Positions 1 through 9,385 are shown, counted from the stretch's first letter. The stretch: DNA of 64,000 nt from Azospirillum sp. 412522 (GCF_019805165.1 NZ_RWIJ01000002.1:186001-250000), one strand, 5' to 3'. Program-made: numbers and translations. The notes: generated by a model from the sequence alone, not told the origin.

Positions 1-1
1 C

Positions 2-736
2 GAGATGGAGGATCTGCGCGGCGACCGCATGGCGATGATCTTCCAGGAGCCGATGACCTCGCTGAACCCGGCCTACACCGTCGGCGACCAGCTGGCCGAG
101 GCGCTGCGCCGCCATCGTCCGGTCGGCCGGGCCGCGGCGCGCGACCGGGCGGTTCATCTGCTGGAGCGGGTCGGCATCACCGCCGCCGCCTCGCGGCTCG
201 GCCAGTATCCGCATCAGCTCTCGGGCGGCCTCCGCCAGCGGGTGATGATCGCCATGGGTCTGATGTGCGAACCGGATCTCATCATCGCCGACGAGCCGAC
301 CACCGCGCTCGACGTGACGATCCAGGCGCAGATCCTGCTGCTGCTGCGCGACATCCAGCGCGAGTTCGGCATGGGGCTGATCCTGGTCACCCACGATCTG
401 GGCGTCGTCGCCCGCGTCGCCACCAAGGTGGCGGTGATGTATGCCGGCCGGCTGGTCGAGACCGGCCCGGTGGAGGCGGTGTTCGGCGCCCCCAGCCATC
501 CCTACACCCAGGGGCTGCTGCGCGCCATCCCGGTCCCCGGCCGCACCCGGCCGGGCGAGCCGCTGGGCACCATTCCGGGGCAGGTGCCGAACCTGATCGG
601 TCCGCTGGCCGGCTGCGCCTTCCGCAACCGCTGCGACCGCGCCACCGACGCCTGCGCCGCCGCCATTCCGGAACGGGACCTCGGCCCCGGCCACCGCATG
701 GCCTGCGTGCTCGACCCTGTCGCCGTTCCCGCCTGA
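2..736 (+). CDS. Dipeptide/oligopeptide ABC transporter ATP-binding protein (DppD/OppD type), 5' truncated
   Basis: This is the ATPase subunit of a peptide-type ABC importer, acting on the inner face of the membrane. The reading frame is open to the left edge, so the Walker A end lies outside the window. Visible are the Q-loop ([10 protein letters not shown]), the signature LSGGLRQRV, the Walker B with catalytic Glu ([10 protein letters not shown]) and the H-loop (VTHDLGVV). The C-terminus has the Cys-containing oligopeptide_HPY extension (GCAFRNRC), which is typical of Dpp/Opp ATPases. A second ATPase of the same family follows 42 bases later, the usual dppD-dppF order. The family is certain; peptide as substrate is inferred from family and from the peptidase genes downstream. 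Confidence 0.93.
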   Translation, partial: EMEDLRGDRMAMIFQEPMTSLNPAYTVGDQLAEALRRHRPVGRAAARDRAVHLLERVGITAAASRLGQYPHQLSGGLRQRVMIAMGLMCEPDLIIADEPTTALDVTIQAQILLLLRDIQREFGMGLILVTHDLGVVARVATKVAVMYAGRLVETGPVEAVFGAPSHPYTQGLLRAIPVPGRTRPGEPLGTIPGQVPNLIGPLAGCAFRNRCDRATDACAAAIPERDLGPGHRMACVLDPVAVPA

Positions 737-778
737 TCGCCCTCCCCGATTAATCGTCTTCATTGACCGGAGACCGAG

Positions 779-1732
779 ATGACCGTTCCGGTGCTCGAAC
801 TCGAAAACGTCACCAAGATCTACCCGGTGCCGCAGGGGATGTTCAAACCCAGGGCGATGCTGACCGCCGTCGGCGGGGTGTCGCTGAGCGTCGCCCGCGG
901 CGAGGTCCATGCGCTGGTCGGCGAAAGCGGCTCCGGCAAATCGACGCTGGCGAAGCTGCTGCTGGGGCTGACCAAGCCGACCTCCGGCGAAATCCGCATC
1001 GACGGCGTGCCGATCGCCCGGACCGACCGGCGGGAGGTGGCGCGGCGCATCCAGCCGGTGTTCCAGGATCCCTATTCCTCGCTGAACCCGCGCAAGTCCG
1101 TCGCCGACCTGATCGCCCTGCCGCTGGTCGCCCACGGCATCGGTACCTCCGCCACCCGGCAGAAGAAGGTGGCGGAGATGCTGGACGCGGTCGGTCTGCC
1201 GCGCCGGATGATCGACGCCTATCCCGGCCAGATGTCGGGCGGGCAGCGCCAGCGCGTCGCCATCGCCCGCGCGCTGGTCATGCAGCCGGACGTGCTGATC
1301 TGCGACGAGCCGACCTCGGCGCTCGACGTCTCGGTGCAGGCGCAGATCCTGAACCTGCTGATGGATTTGAAGCGCGAGTTCAAGCTGACCTACTTCTTCA
1401 TCAGCCACAATCTCGCGGTGGTCGAGCATCTCGCCGACCGGGTGGCGGTGATGTATCTCGGCCGCATCGTCGAGGAACGCGGGCGCGAGGCGCTGTTCAC
1501 CGGCGCCGGCCATCCCTATTCCCGGGCGCTGCTCGACTGCGTGCTGACCCCCGATCCAAGCCTGGGCATGCCCGATGCCGTGCTCGGAGGCTCCTTCCCC
1601 AACCCCATCGCGCCGCCGCCCGGCTGCGCCTTCCACCCGCGCTGTCCGCGCGCCACCGACCGGTGCCGCGTCGAGGCGCCGGGTCCCATTCCGGTCGCCG
1701 ACGGCGTCGCCGCCTGCCATCACGCCATTTAA
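779..1732 (+). CDS. Dipeptide/oligopeptide ABC transporter ATP-binding protein (DppF/OppF type)
   Basis: Second ATPase of the peptide importer, 317 aa, a normal length for DppF/OppF. Walker A is GESGSGKST near residue 46, the Q-loop is [10 protein letters not shown], the signature is MSGGQRQRV, Walker B is [10 protein letters not shown] and the H-loop is [10 protein letters not shown]. The C-terminal oligopeptide_HPY segment (GCAFHPRC) is present. The ATG follows a GGAGA ribosome-binding site. It pairs with the truncated ATPase upstream, and the M20 peptidase genes begin 31 bases after its stop, so all four are probably one transcript. The permeases and binding protein must lie to the left of the window. 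Confidence 0.94.
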   Translation: MTVPVLELENVTKIYPVPQGMFKPRAMLTAVGGVSLSVARGEVHALVGESGSGKSTLAKLLLGLTKPTSGEIRIDGVPIARTDRREVARRIQPVFQDPYSSLNPRKSVADLIALPLVAHGIGTSATRQKKVAEMLDAVGLPRRMIDAYPGQMSGGQRQRVAIARALVMQPDVLICDEPTSALDVSVQAQILNLLMDLKREFKLTYFFISHNLAVVEHLADRVAVMYLGRIVEERGREALFTGAGHPYSRALLDCVLTPDPSLGMPDAVLGGSFPNPIAPPPGCAFHPRCPRATDRCRVEAPGPIPVADGVAACHHAI

Positions 1733-1763
1733 CGACCCCTTCCCCCAATTCCCGAGTTCCGCC

Positions 1764-3209
1764 ATGACTCACCAGCCATCGCGTGACGGCGCCATCGCGC
1801 GCGCCGCCCATCACTTCGCGTCCGGTGCCTTCCTGGCCGACCTGACGCGGCGTGTCGCCATCAAGTCCGAAAGCCAGTCGCCCGACCATGGAGCGGAGCT
1901 GCACGCCTATCTGGACGGGGAGATGATCCCGTCGCTGGCGACGCTCGGCTTCACCGGCACCATCGTGGAGAACCCGGTCTCCGGGCGCGGGCCGTTCCTG
2001 ATCGCCAAGCGCCACGAGGCCGACCATTTGCCCACCGTGCTGATCTACGGCCATGGCGACGTGGTGCCGGGCCATGAGGGGCGCTGGCGCGACGGCATCG
2101 ACCCGTGGACGGTGACGGTCCAGGGCGACCGCTGGTACGGGCGCGGTACCGCCGACAACAAGGGCCAGCATTCCGTCAACATCGCGGCGCTGGCCCAGGT
2201 GATGGCCGAGCGCGGCGGCAGCCTGGGCTTCAATGCCAAGTTCGTGATCGAGATGGGCGAGGAGGCCGGCTCGCCCGGCCTGCGCGCGCTGGCCGAACGC
2301 CATGGCGAGGATCTCTCCGCCGACGTGCTGATCGCCTCGGACGGGCCGCGGGTGATCGCCGGGCGGCCGACGGTGTTCCTCGGCTCGCGCGGCGCGCTGA
2401 ATTTCGAACTGACGGTCGATCTGCGCAAGGGTGCCCACCATTCGGGCAACTGGGGCGGGCTGCTCGCCAATCCCGGCACCATCCTGGCGAACGCCATCGC
2501 CTCGCTGGTCGACGGGCAGGGGCGGATCAGGCTCGATGCGCTGAAGCCGGCCGGCATCCCGCCGGCGGTCAAGGCCGCCATCGCCGACCTGACGGTGGGC
2601 GGCGGGCCAAACGATCCGGAGATCGACCGTGATTGGGGCGAGGCCGGCCTGACGCCGGAAGAGCGGGTGTTCGGCTGGAACACGCTGGAGGTGCTGGCCT
2701 TCGAGACCGGCAATCCGCGTGCGCCGGTCAACGCGGTGCCGGCGAACGCCAAGGCGACGCTGCAACTGCGCTTCGTCGTTGGCACCGATCCGGCGAAGGT
2801 GCTCGACGCCGTGCGCGCCCATCTCGCCGCCAATGGCTTCGGACGGGTGCAGGTGACCGCCAGCCGGATGGAGGCGTTCTCCGCCACCCGGCTCGATCCC
2901 ACCGACCCGTGGGTGGGCTGGGCACTGGACTCGCTGGCGCGGACGACGGGCAAGAAGCCGGCGCTCCTGCCCAATCTGGGCGGCTCGATCCCCAACGACG
3001 TCTTCGCCGAGGTGCTGGGGCTGCCGACCATCTGGGTTCCCCATTCCTATCCCGCCTGTTCCCAGCATGCGCCCGACGAGCATCTGCTGGCGCCGGTCGC
3101 CGAGGAGGCCCTGCGGGTGATGGCCGGGCTGTTCTGGGATCTGGGCGAGACCGGTTCCGCCGTCCGGGACGCCCGCAGGACCGCCGGCAAGGAGGCCCTC
3201 CGCGCATGA
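1764..3209 (+). CDS. M20 family metallopeptidase (carboxypeptidase/deacylase type)
   Basis: A cytoplasmic di-zinc amidohydrolase of the M20 family, 481 aa. Metal and catalytic motifs are in order: YGHGDVVP (His and Asp near residue 94), GRGTADNKG (bridging Asp), MGEEAGSPG (the catalytic Glu pair) and the dimerisation-domain His in HHSGNWGG. A final His lies in PHSYPACSQH. An open frame continues upstream of 1764, but that part overlaps the ABC ATPase gene, so the internal ATG after the intergenic gap is preferred. The stop overlaps the start of the next M20 gene (ATGA), so the two are translationally coupled. The likely role is hydrolysis of peptides or N-acyl/carbamoyl amino acids brought in by the ABC importer; the substrate is unknown. 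Confidence 0.9.
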   Translation: MTHQPSRDGAIARAAHHFASGAFLADLTRRVAIKSESQSPDHGAELHAYLDGEMIPSLATLGFTGTIVENPVSGRGPFLIAKRHEADHLPTVLIYGHGDVVPGHEGRWRDGIDPWTVTVQGDRWYGRGTADNKGQHSVNIAALAQVMAERGGSLGFNAKFVIEMGEEAGSPGLRALAERHGEDLSADVLIASDGPRVIAGRPTVFLGSRGALNFELTVDLRKGAHHSGNWGGLLANPGTILANAIASLVDGQGRIRLDALKPAGIPPAVKAAIADLTVGGGPNDPEIDRDWGEAGLTPEERVFGWNTLEVLAFETGNPRAPVNAVPANAKATLQLRFVVGTDPAKVLDAVRAHLAANGFGRVQVTASRMEAFSATRLDPTDPWVGWALDSLARTTGKKPALLPNLGGSIPNDVFAEVLGLPTIWVPHSYPACSQHAPDEHLLAPVAEEALRVMAGLFWDLGETGSAVRDARRTAGKEALRA

Positions 3210-4357
3210 CCCCGCTCGCCCAACGTGCCAGCGACTGGCTGGCGGGCCGCCGCGCCGAGATGGAGGAGATGCTCCAGCGCATCGTCGACATCGATTCCGG
3301 CAGCCGGGACCGGGCCGGCATCGATGCGGTCGGCGAGATCATGGCGGCGATGCTGGAGGCCGATGGCATCGCCGTGACCCGTTTTCCGAACGAGACCTAC
3401 GGCAGCGTGCTGAAGGCCGACATTCCGGGACAGGATGGCGGGGCGCCGGTGCTGGTGATGGGGCACCGCGACACCGTCTATCCCAAGGGCACGGTGGCGG
3501 CCCGGCCTTTCAGACGCGACGGCGATACCGCCTATGGGCCGGGCGTGGCCGACATGCAGGGCGGGCTGGTCGTCGACGTCTTCGTGCTGCGGGCGCTGAA
3601 GGCGGCGGGCGGCACCGGCTTCCCGCTGATCGGCCTGTTCACCGCCGACGAGGAGATCGGCTCGCCGTCCGGCCGCAAGGTGATTGAGGAGGTGGCGCGG
3701 GGTGCCCGCGCCGCCTTCAACGCCGAGCCGGGTCGGGTGTCGGGCAATGTCGTCACCGCGCGCAAGGGCGGGCTGACGTTGGACATCACGGTGACCGGAC
3801 GGGCCGCCCATTCCGGCGTCAACCATGCCGACGGGGCGAGCGCCATCGGCGCGCTGGCGGCGAAGATCACCGCGCTGCATGCGCTGACCGACTATCCCAG
3901 CGGCATCACCACCAATGTCGGCGTCATCCGCGGCGGGCGGACGCACAACACCGTCGCCGACCATGCGGAGGCGGCGCTGGACATCCGCTTCCGCTCCGTC
4001 GATCAGCTCGACGGCATTCTGGAGCGGGTGGAGGCGATCCTGGCAGCGGAGGACGTGCCGGGCACCAGCGCGTCCTATGAACGGGGGCACCTGTTCATGC
4101 CGCTGGAGGAGCGGCATTCGGCCGAGCTGTTCGCCCGTTATCAGGCGGCGGCGAAGGAGGTCGGCTTCGATGTCGGCGGGGAGTTCACCGGCGGCTGTGC
4201 CGATTCCGGTTTCACCGGGGCACTCGGCGTGCCGTCCCTGTGCGGGTTGGGACCGGTCGGCGGCGCCGCCCATACGGAACGCGAATGGTGCCGGCTCGAC
4301 ACGCTGGTGCCGCGCGCCCAGGCTTTGGCGGTCACGATCGCGGGGCTGGAGGGGTAG
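3206..4357 (+). CDS. M20 family metallopeptidase (glutamate carboxypeptidase-like)
   Basis: Second M20 hydrolase, 383 aa, close in size and layout to carboxypeptidase G2 proteins. Visible motifs are VMGHRDTVYPKG (His/Asp metal site), GPGVADMQGG (bridging Asp), TADEEIGSPSG (catalytic Glu), NAEPGR, the dimerisation loop AAHSGVN, and a last metal His in AAHTEREW. It starts inside the stop codon of the preceding M20 gene (4-base ATGA overlap). Two different M20 enzymes behind one transporter suggest stepwise trimming of a substrate, for example a peptide and then an acyl or glutamyl amino acid. Family assignment is firm; specificity is not determinable. Confidence 0.9.
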   Translation: MTPLAQRASDWLAGRRAEMEEMLQRIVDIDSGSRDRAGIDAVGEIMAAMLEADGIAVTRFPNETYGSVLKADIPGQDGGAPVLVMGHRDTVYPKGTVAARPFRRDGDTAYGPGVADMQGGLVVDVFVLRALKAAGGTGFPLIGLFTADEEIGSPSGRKVIEEVARGARAAFNAEPGRVSGNVVTARKGGLTLDITVTGRAAHSGVNHADGASAIGALAAKITALHALTDYPSGITTNVGVIRGGRTHNTVADHAEAALDIRFRSVDQLDGILERVEAILAAEDVPGTSASYERGHLFMPLEERHSAELFARYQAAAKEVGFDVGGEFTGGCADSGFTGALGVPSLCGLGPVGGAAHTEREWCRLDTLVPRAQALAVTIAGLEG

Positions 4358-4383
4358 GTCGGTTCATGCGAGGCGGGCATTCC

Positions 4384-4465
4384 CCCTCTCCCCCCGCTCA
4401 CGCGCAAACTTCGTTTGCGCTGACGCGACAGGCGGACCTCCGGTCCGCCGAAAGCGGGGAGAGGG
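4384..4465. repeat. Nested-hairpin intergenic repeat (REP/BIME-like)
   Basis: An outer inverted repeat (4384-4398 with 4453-4465) encloses two perfect 8-bp hairpins: 4402-4409/4413-4420 (GCGCAAAC) and 4431-4438/4442-4449 (GGCGGACC). The three stems would fold as a clover-like cruciform. A further hairpin lies at 4533-4542/4546-4555 (CCCTCTCCCC). It sits between the convergent M20 and acdS genes and could serve as a bidirectional terminator. The form resembles dispersed palindromic repeats; copy number cannot be judged from one window. Confidence 0.7.
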
Positions 4466-4578
4466 CCGGGGTGAGGGGGATGCATAGCGTGAATTCTTGG
4501 GAGAGGGCCGCAGTGCAACCCCCTCACCCTAACCCTCTCCCCGGGGGGGAGAGGGGATCTTCCATTAGGGAGAGGCGT

Positions 4579-5598
4579 TCAGCCGTTGCGATACGTATAG
4601 CTGTAGCCGTTCAGCGCCGGGGCGCCGCCGAGATGGGCGTAGAGGACCTTCGAGCCTTCGGGGAAATAGCCCTTCTTCACGAGGTCGATCATGCCCTGCA
4701 TCGACTTGCCCTCATAGACCGGGTCGGTGATCATCGCCTCGGTACGGGCGGCGAGGCGGATCGCCTCGTTGGTCTCGGCGCTGGGCACGCCGTAGGCCGG
4801 ATAGGCGTAGTCTTCCAGGATGACGATCTCGTCGTCGCGGACCTTGCGGCCGAGTTCGACCAGTTCGGCGGTGTTGTCGACGATCTCACGGACCTGGGCG
4901 CGGGTCTGTTCCGGGGTGCCGGAGGCGTCGATGCCGATCACGCGGTCGGCGCGGTCGTCGGCGGCGAAGCCGACGATCATGCCGCCCTGGGTCGAGCCGG
5001 TCACGACGCAGACGACGATGTAGTCGAACTTGAAGCCGAGGTCGGCTTCCTGCTTGCGGACCTCTTCGGCGAAGCCGACATAGCCGAGGCCGCCATACTT
5101 GTGGACGGAGCCGCCGGCCGGAATGCCGTAGGGCTTGCCGCCGGCATCCTTCACCGACTGGATGGCGTCTTCCCAGCTCTTGCGGATGCCGATGTCGAAG
5201 CCGTCCGAAACGATGCGGCTGTCGGCGCCCATCAGGCGGGTCAGCAGGATGTTGCCGACGCGGTCATAGACGGCGTCCTCGTGCGGAACCCAGCTTTCCT
5301 GGACGACCACGCACTTCATGCCGAGCTTGGCGGCGGTCGCCGCGACCATGCGGGTGTGGTTCGACTGCACGCCGCCGATCGACACCAGCGTGTCCGCCCC
5401 GGCCGCGATGGCGTCGGGAACGATGTATTCCAGCTTGCGCAGCTTGTTGCCGCCCATGGCGAGGCCGGAGTTGCAGTCGTCGCGCTTGGCGTAGATCTCG
5501 ACCTTGCCGCCGAGCGCCTCGGTCAGGCGCGGCAGATGTTCGATGGGAGACGGGCCGAAGGTGAGCGGATAACGTTCGAAGCGATCGAGGCGCAGCAT
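4579..5598 (-). CDS. acdS: 1-aminocyclopropane-1-carboxylate (ACC) deaminase
   Basis: A PLP-dependent cytoplasmic enzyme that splits ACC, the plant ethylene precursor, into ammonia and 2-oxobutanoate. The 339-aa length matches the family (about 338). The PLP lysine lies in [11 protein letters not shown] near residue 51. Other AcdS-typical segments are [38 protein letters not shown], the [12 protein letters not shown] block carrying the Tyr-Glu pair that separates ACC deaminase from D-cysteine desulfhydrase, and [13 protein letters not shown] at the end. The ATG at 5598 has a GGAG site upstream; the longer frame adds 13 unconserved residues. It is divergent from an Lrp-family gene, as in Azospirillum, implying local regulation. 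It indicates a plant-associated lifestyle. Confidence 0.95.
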   Translation of the reverse strand: MLRLDRFERYPLTFGPSPIEHLPRLTEALGGKVEIYAKRDDCNSGLAMGGNKLRKLEYIVPDAIAAGADTLVSIGGVQSNHTRMVAATAAKLGMKCVVVQESWVPHEDAVYDRVGNILLTRLMGADSRIVSDGFDIGIRKSWEDAIQSVKDAGGKPYGIPAGGSVHKYGGLGYVGFAEEVRKQEADLGFKFDYIVVCVVTGSTQGGMIVGFAADDRADRVIGIDASGTPEQTRAQVREIVDNTAELVELGRKVRDDEIVILEDYAYPAYGVPSAETNEAIRLAARTEAMITDPVYEGKSMQGMIDLVKKGYFPEGSKVLYAHLGGAPALNGYSYTYRNG

Positions 5599-5660
5599 GG
5601 CGGGGCTCCACTGTCTCAAGTGAAGCGACGGTATCACCGCCGAAATGAAAGGTGCTCTCG

Positions 5661-5678
5661 AACTTCGCTGTCGAATTT
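5661..5678. promoter_or_regulatory. Imperfect palindrome in the acdS-acdR intergenic region, candidate Lrp/AcdR site
   Basis: The 18-bp element AACTTCGCTGTCGAATTT pairs at six of seven arm positions around a 4-base centre (TTCG-CTGT-CGAA core). It lies in the 140-bp AT-richer gap between the divergent acdS and Lrp-type genes, about 63 bases upstream of the acdS ATG. Lrp-family regulators bind such short A/T-flanked palindromes, so this is a plausible operator. No measured site was available for comparison. Confidence 0.4.
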
Positions 5679-5738
5679 CCGATTATCGCCCCTAAAATGC
5701 CATTGCATAGCTAATCCTATCCAAAAACCGGGACCGAA

Positions 5739-6218
5739 ATGAGAGAAAATGCCATCACTGACGAGCTGAGTCCGACGGATCGGAAGATTCTTCAGCATCT
5801 TCAAAGGGATGGCCGGATAACGAACGCGGATCTGGCGGCGGCGGTGCATCTCAGCCCCGCCACCTGCCACCGGCACACGCAACGCCTGTTCGCCGAGGGG
5901 TACATCCGCTCCGTGCGGGCCGAGATCGAGCCGGCCAAGGTGGATCGCGGCACGCTGGTGATGGTCGGGGTGGAGCTGGACCGCTCGACGCCGGAGAGCT
6001 TTGCCGAGTTCGAGCGGGCGATCCGCAAGCTGCCCTTCGTCCTCGACTGCCATCTGGTCGCCGGGGATTTCGACTTCTTCCTGAAGATCCGGGTCAGCGA
6101 CATCGCCGATTTCAACCGCCTGCACGGTCAGGAGCTGATCGCCCTGCCGGGCGTGCGGCAGACGCGCACCTTCTTCGTCATGAAGGAGGTGATCGACAAC
6201 GCGATGCTGGATTTCTAA
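5739..6218 (+). CDS. acdR: Lrp/AsnC family transcriptional regulator (AcdR type)
   Basis: 159 aa, the usual Lrp/AsnC size. An N-terminal winged helix-turn-helix (about residues 10-60: LSPTDRKILQHLQRDGRITN, then LAAAVHLSPATCHRHTQRL) is followed by an effector-binding RAM domain (residues 70-150, with FVLDCHLVAGDFDFFLKI). It is transcribed away from acdS across a 140-bp gap. In Azospirillum and Pseudomonas an Lrp-like AcdR next to acdS activates it, and that established pairing is the reason for the symbol. Ligand and direction of control here are inferred. Confidence 0.85.
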   Translation: MRENAITDELSPTDRKILQHLQRDGRITNADLAAAVHLSPATCHRHTQRLFAEGYIRSVRAEIEPAKVDRGTLVMVGVELDRSTPESFAEFERAIRKLPFVLDCHLVAGDFDFFLKIRVSDIADFNRLHGQELIALPGVRQTRTFFVMKEVIDNAMLDF

Positions 6219-6230
6219 GTCGGTGCGCCC

Positions 6231-7376
6231 TCAGGCGGCGCAGCCGCGCAGGTCGGCCACCGTCCGGCAGCCGAGCAGGGCCATGGTCCGGTCGAGTTCG
6301 TCCCGCAGGATCGCCAGCGCATGTTCGGCGCCCGCCTGACCGCCGGCGGCGAGGCCGAACAGGGGCGCACGGCCGAGCAGCACCGCCGCCGCCCCGGCAG
6401 CCAGCAGCTTCGCGGCGTCGCTGCCACGCCGCACGCCGCTGTCGGCCAGCACCGTCAGCCGGTCGCCGACCGCGTCGACGATCCGCGGCAGCACCGCGAG
6501 CGGCGACGGGGCGCTGTCCAGGTTGCGCCCGCCGTGGTTGGACACGACGATGGCTTCGACCCCGGCCTCCGCAGCCCGCAGCGCGTCGGCCGATGCCAGC
6601 AGGCCCTTGAGGATGATCCGGCCCCGCCAGCGCCGACGCAGGTCGGCGACGTCGTCCCAGCTCACCCGGTCGCACAGCCGGATCGGGTCGTGGGACGTGG
6701 AGTCGGTGATCCGGGTCCGGAACTGCGGCGGATAGTGGGCGTAGCCCGGCCAGCCGCCGTTGCTCAGCAGGCGCAGCAGCACGCCGACCAGCCAAGCCGG
6801 ATGGCGCGCCACGTCCAGCGTGCCGCGCAGGGACGGGGTCACCGGAACGCTGAAGCCGTTGTGCAGGTTGTATTCGCGTTTGGGCGAGACCGCGGTGTCC
6901 ACCGTCAGGATCAGCGTATCGACGCCGCAGGCGGCGACGCGGTCGAGCAGGGCATGGGTCAGGCTGCGGTCGCGCCAGACATAGAGCTGGAACCACAGTT
7001 CGGCCCCTGCCTCGGCGATGGCCTCGATGCTGGTGATCGACTGGGTCGAGACGCTGAAGGGAATGCCGGCGGCGCGGGCCGCCCGTGCCAGCAGCACCTC
7101 CCCGTCGTAGCGGACGAGGCCGGCGGCGGCGGTGGGGGCGATGACGAAGGGCAGGGGCCGCTCGCGGCCGAACAGGCTGATGCCGCTGTGGCGCCCGGCG
7201 GTGTCGACCAGGATCCGCGGCGTCAGTTCGCCGCGGTCGAAGGCCTCGCGCAGGCGGCGCAGGGAGGTCTCATCCTCGGTGCCGCGGTCGATGTAGTCGA
7301 ACAGGCCGCGCGGCAGGAAACGCCGGGCCTGCCGGCGCAGTTCGTCGATGTTCAGGCATGTCTGGCTGGCCGCCAT
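6231..7376 (-). CDS. FMN-dependent alpha-hydroxy acid dehydrogenase/oxidase (LldD/mandelate dehydrogenase family)
   Basis: 381 aa, a typical length for the family, which oxidises (S)-2-hydroxyacids such as L-lactate, glycolate or mandelate to 2-oxoacids. The N-terminal DYIDRGTEDE, the FMN-binding PTAAAGLVR, STQS, WFQLY and TVDT segments, and the catalytic block VSNHGGRNLD (active-site His plus substrate-binding Arg) are all present, followed by the phosphate-binding DSGVRRGSDA and LGRAPLFG. The ATG at 7376 follows AGGAGG. It is the last gene of the minus-strand hydroxyacid cluster, 25 bases after the IclR gene. A counterpart FAD enzyme of the opposite-stereochemistry family opens the same cluster. 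The true substrate is unknown. Confidence 0.88.
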   Translation of the reverse strand: MAASQTCLNIDELRRQARRFLPRGLFDYIDRGTEDETSLRRLREAFDRGELTPRILVDTAGRHSGISLFGRERPLPFVIAPTAAAGLVRYDGEVLLARAARAAGIPFSVSTQSITSIEAIAEAGAELWFQLYVWRDRSLTHALLDRVAACGVDTLILTVDTAVSPKREYNLHNGFSVPVTPSLRGTLDVARHPAWLVGVLLRLLSNGGWPGYAHYPPQFRTRITDSTSHDPIRLCDRVSWDDVADLRRRWRGRIILKGLLASADALRAAEAGVEAIVVSNHGGRNLDSAPSPLAVLPRIVDAVGDRLTVLADSGVRRGSDAAKLLAAGAAAVLLGRAPLFGLAAGGQAGAEHALAILRDELDRTMALLGCRTVADLRGCAA

Positions 7377-7401
7377 GACCTGTCGCCTCCTGCGGGTCGG
7401 G

Positions 7402-8274
7402 CTATCGCGGATAGCCGCCGAACTTGTGGACGGAGATGGAGGCCGCCGCCACCTGGACATGGCGGACGAGTTCCTGCTCGACCCGTTCGGGCGTCCAGCG
7501 CGTGGCGGGGACCGAGATGCTGATGCCGGCGACCGCGCGGCCATGCTCGTCGGTGATGGCGGCGCCGACGGAGATGTCGCCCATCACCGTCTGGTTGGTC
7601 AGCAGGGCATAGCCCTTCTCCCCCGCCTCGCGCACGCGGGCGCGCAGGCGGTCGGGATCGCAGACCGTGGAGGGGGTGAGGGCGCGCAGGTCGGTACGGG
7701 CCAGGATGTCCTCCCGCTCCTCCTCCGACAGGCGGGACAGGATGGCGGTGCCGGACGCGGTGTAATAGGCGGGCAGGCGGCTGCCGACCATGAACTCGAT
7801 GTTGACCAGATGCTTGCCGGGGAAGCGGGCGACGAAGACGATCTCGGCGCCGTCCAGTTCCTGGAGGTTGGCGGTCTCGCCGACGCTGCGGCTGATGTCG
7901 AGAAGGTAGGGGTAGGCCTTCTCGATCAGCTCGTTGGCGCGCAGGTAGTTGTAGGAGAACTGCAGCAGCTTCGGGGTCAGCGCGTAGTTGCGCGTGCCGT
8001 GGACGCGGCGGATATACCCCAGCACCTCCAACGTGTAGACCAGCCGCTGCGCCGCGCTGCGGTCGAGGTTGGCGGCCTTGGCGATCTCCGATAGCGGCAT
8101 CTGGCGGTGCGGCCCGTCGAAGGCATGGAGGATCTGGAAGGTCTTCTCGGTGGATCCGACGAACAGCGAGGATTCGCGCGGGTCGGCTTTCCTCGTGCCC
8201 GGCTCCGCGGCCGCCGCGCCGTTTTCCGTCCCGGAGTCCTCCGCCTTCGGCTTCCGTCCTGCTGTCCGCGTCAT
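7402..8274 (-). CDS. IclR family transcriptional regulator
   Basis: 290 aa. After a charged leader, an N-terminal winged helix-turn-helix (SLFVGSTEKTFQILHAF, then MPLSEIAKAANLDRSAAQRL, about residues 38-95) is followed by an IclR effector-binding domain (about 110-285) with AYYTASGTAILS and TVMGDISVGAAI. An in-frame ATG two codons upstream (8280) touches the AGGGG ribosome-binding site; 8274 has better spacing and is preferred. It lies inside the operon it probably controls, between the DapA-like and FMN enzyme genes. The perfect inverted repeat at 15011-15029 in the operon promoter region is the obvious candidate operator. Confidence 0.88.
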   Translation of the reverse strand: MTRTAGRKPKAEDSGTENGAAAAEPGTRKADPRESSLFVGSTEKTFQILHAFDGPHRQMPLSEIAKAANLDRSAAQRLVYTLEVLGYIRRVHGTRNYALTPKLLQFSYNYLRANELIEKAYPYLLDISRSVGETANLQELDGAEIVFVARFPGKHLVNIEFMVGSRLPAYYTASGTAILSRLSEEEREDILARTDLRALTPSTVCDPDRLRARVREAGEKGYALLTNQTVMGDISVGAAITDEHGRAVAGISISVPATRWTPERVEQELVRHVQVAAASISVHKFGGYPR

Positions 8275-8380
8275 CGGCATCCCCTGAACTTTTCCATCCG
8301 GCCGGAGTGTTGTCCGGCACCTCCGCGCTACGCATAGCATCCGGCGCAGCGAATGCCACGCGTGGCGCGGTTGCCGCCGG

Positions 8381-9337
8381 TCAGACCGGCTGAGAAGCCG
8401 GCACGCCCTCGGCCGGCACGCCCTCGTAGGTGGCGAGCAGGCGCGACAGCTCGCGCCGCAGCGAGCGCTTCAGCGGCTCGGCCGGTTCGCGCAGCGGCGC
8501 CAGCATCGCCGGGGCCTCGACGCCGATCAGGTCCATCACCGCCTTCATCGGGCCGGGATTGGTCTCGGCGAAGGCGAGGTTCATCATCGGGATCAGGCTG
8601 CGGTGGATCTCCAGCGCCTTGTCCAGCTTGCCGGTCGAGGCGAGGTCATGGATCAGCCGCCAGGCGCGCGGCAGCAGGTTGGCCGTCACCACGATGCCAC
8701 CCTTGGCCCCGGCGGCGACGTGCAGCGGGAACAGCGTGTCCTCCCCGCTGAGCACGGCGAAGGAGGAATCGACCCCCGCCACCGTGCGCAGGAAATGATA
8801 CATGTCGGTGTTGCAGGCCTTCATGCCGATGATCCGCTCGTGCCGCGACAGCTCGTGCAGGATCTCCGGATCGACGGCGATGCGGGTGCGGTAGGGGATC
8901 TCGTAGATCAGGATCGGCACCGGCGATTCGTCGGCGTAGCGCAGGAAATAGTCGCGGATGCCGGCCTGGGTCGGGTTGGTGTAGTAGGGGGTCAGGACCA
9001 GAAGCCCGTCGACGCCCGCCGCCGCGAAGTCGCGGCCGGCGGCCAGCGCGTCGTAATAGCCGGTGTCGAGCACGCCGGCGATCACCGGGCCGCGCTTCTC
9101 CCCGGCACCCGCCGCCCCCGCCATCGCCTCGACCGACAGTTCGGCGAAGCGGATGCGCTGGTCCTTCGCCAGAGCGCCATACTCGCCGGTGCCGCCGAGC
9201 GGGACCAGCCCATCGATCCCCTGGCGGAACAGCCAGGAGAACAGCGCCTTGGAGGCCGCCACGTCGATGGCGCCGTCGGCGGTCACCGGCGTCGGGGTGG
9301 CGGGCAGAATGCCGCGGAGCTTCGTGGCGTCAAGCAT
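8381..9337 (-). CDS. DapA/NanA family class I aldolase (dihydrodipicolinate synthase-like)
   Basis: 318 aa TIM-barrel lyase of the DHDPS/N-acetylneuraminate lyase family. The family GxxGE motif is seen in PLGGTGEYGAL (near residue 50), the conserved Tyr in IYEIPYRTR (Tyr145), and the Schiff-base lysine in IGMKACNTD (Lys173). The ATG is 7 bases after AAGGA. Because it sits in a catabolic ABC-transporter cluster with two 2-hydroxyacid dehydrogenases rather than with lysine genes, a role in cleaving or making a 2-oxo acid (pyruvate-releasing aldolase) is more likely than lysine synthesis. That last point is inference. Confidence 0.88.
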   Translation of the reverse strand: MLDATKLRGILPATPTPVTADGAIDVAASKALFSWLFRQGIDGLVPLGGTGEYGALAKDQRIRFAELSVEAMAGAAGAGEKRGPVIAGVLDTGYYDALAAGRDFAAAGVDGLLVLTPYYTNPTQAGIRDYFLRYADESPVPILIYEIPYRTRIAVDPEILHELSRHERIIGMKACNTDMYHFLRTVAGVDSSFAVLSGEDTLFPLHVAAGAKGGIVVTANLLPRAWRLIHDLASTGKLDKALEIHRSLIPMMNLAFAETNPGPMKAVMDLIGVEAPAMLAPLREPAEPLKRSLRRELSRLLATYEGVPAEGVPASQPV

Positions 9338-9385
9338 GTCGAATCCTTGGAACAAGCGAGGGGGTGAAGGCGGTTCGAGCTGAAT

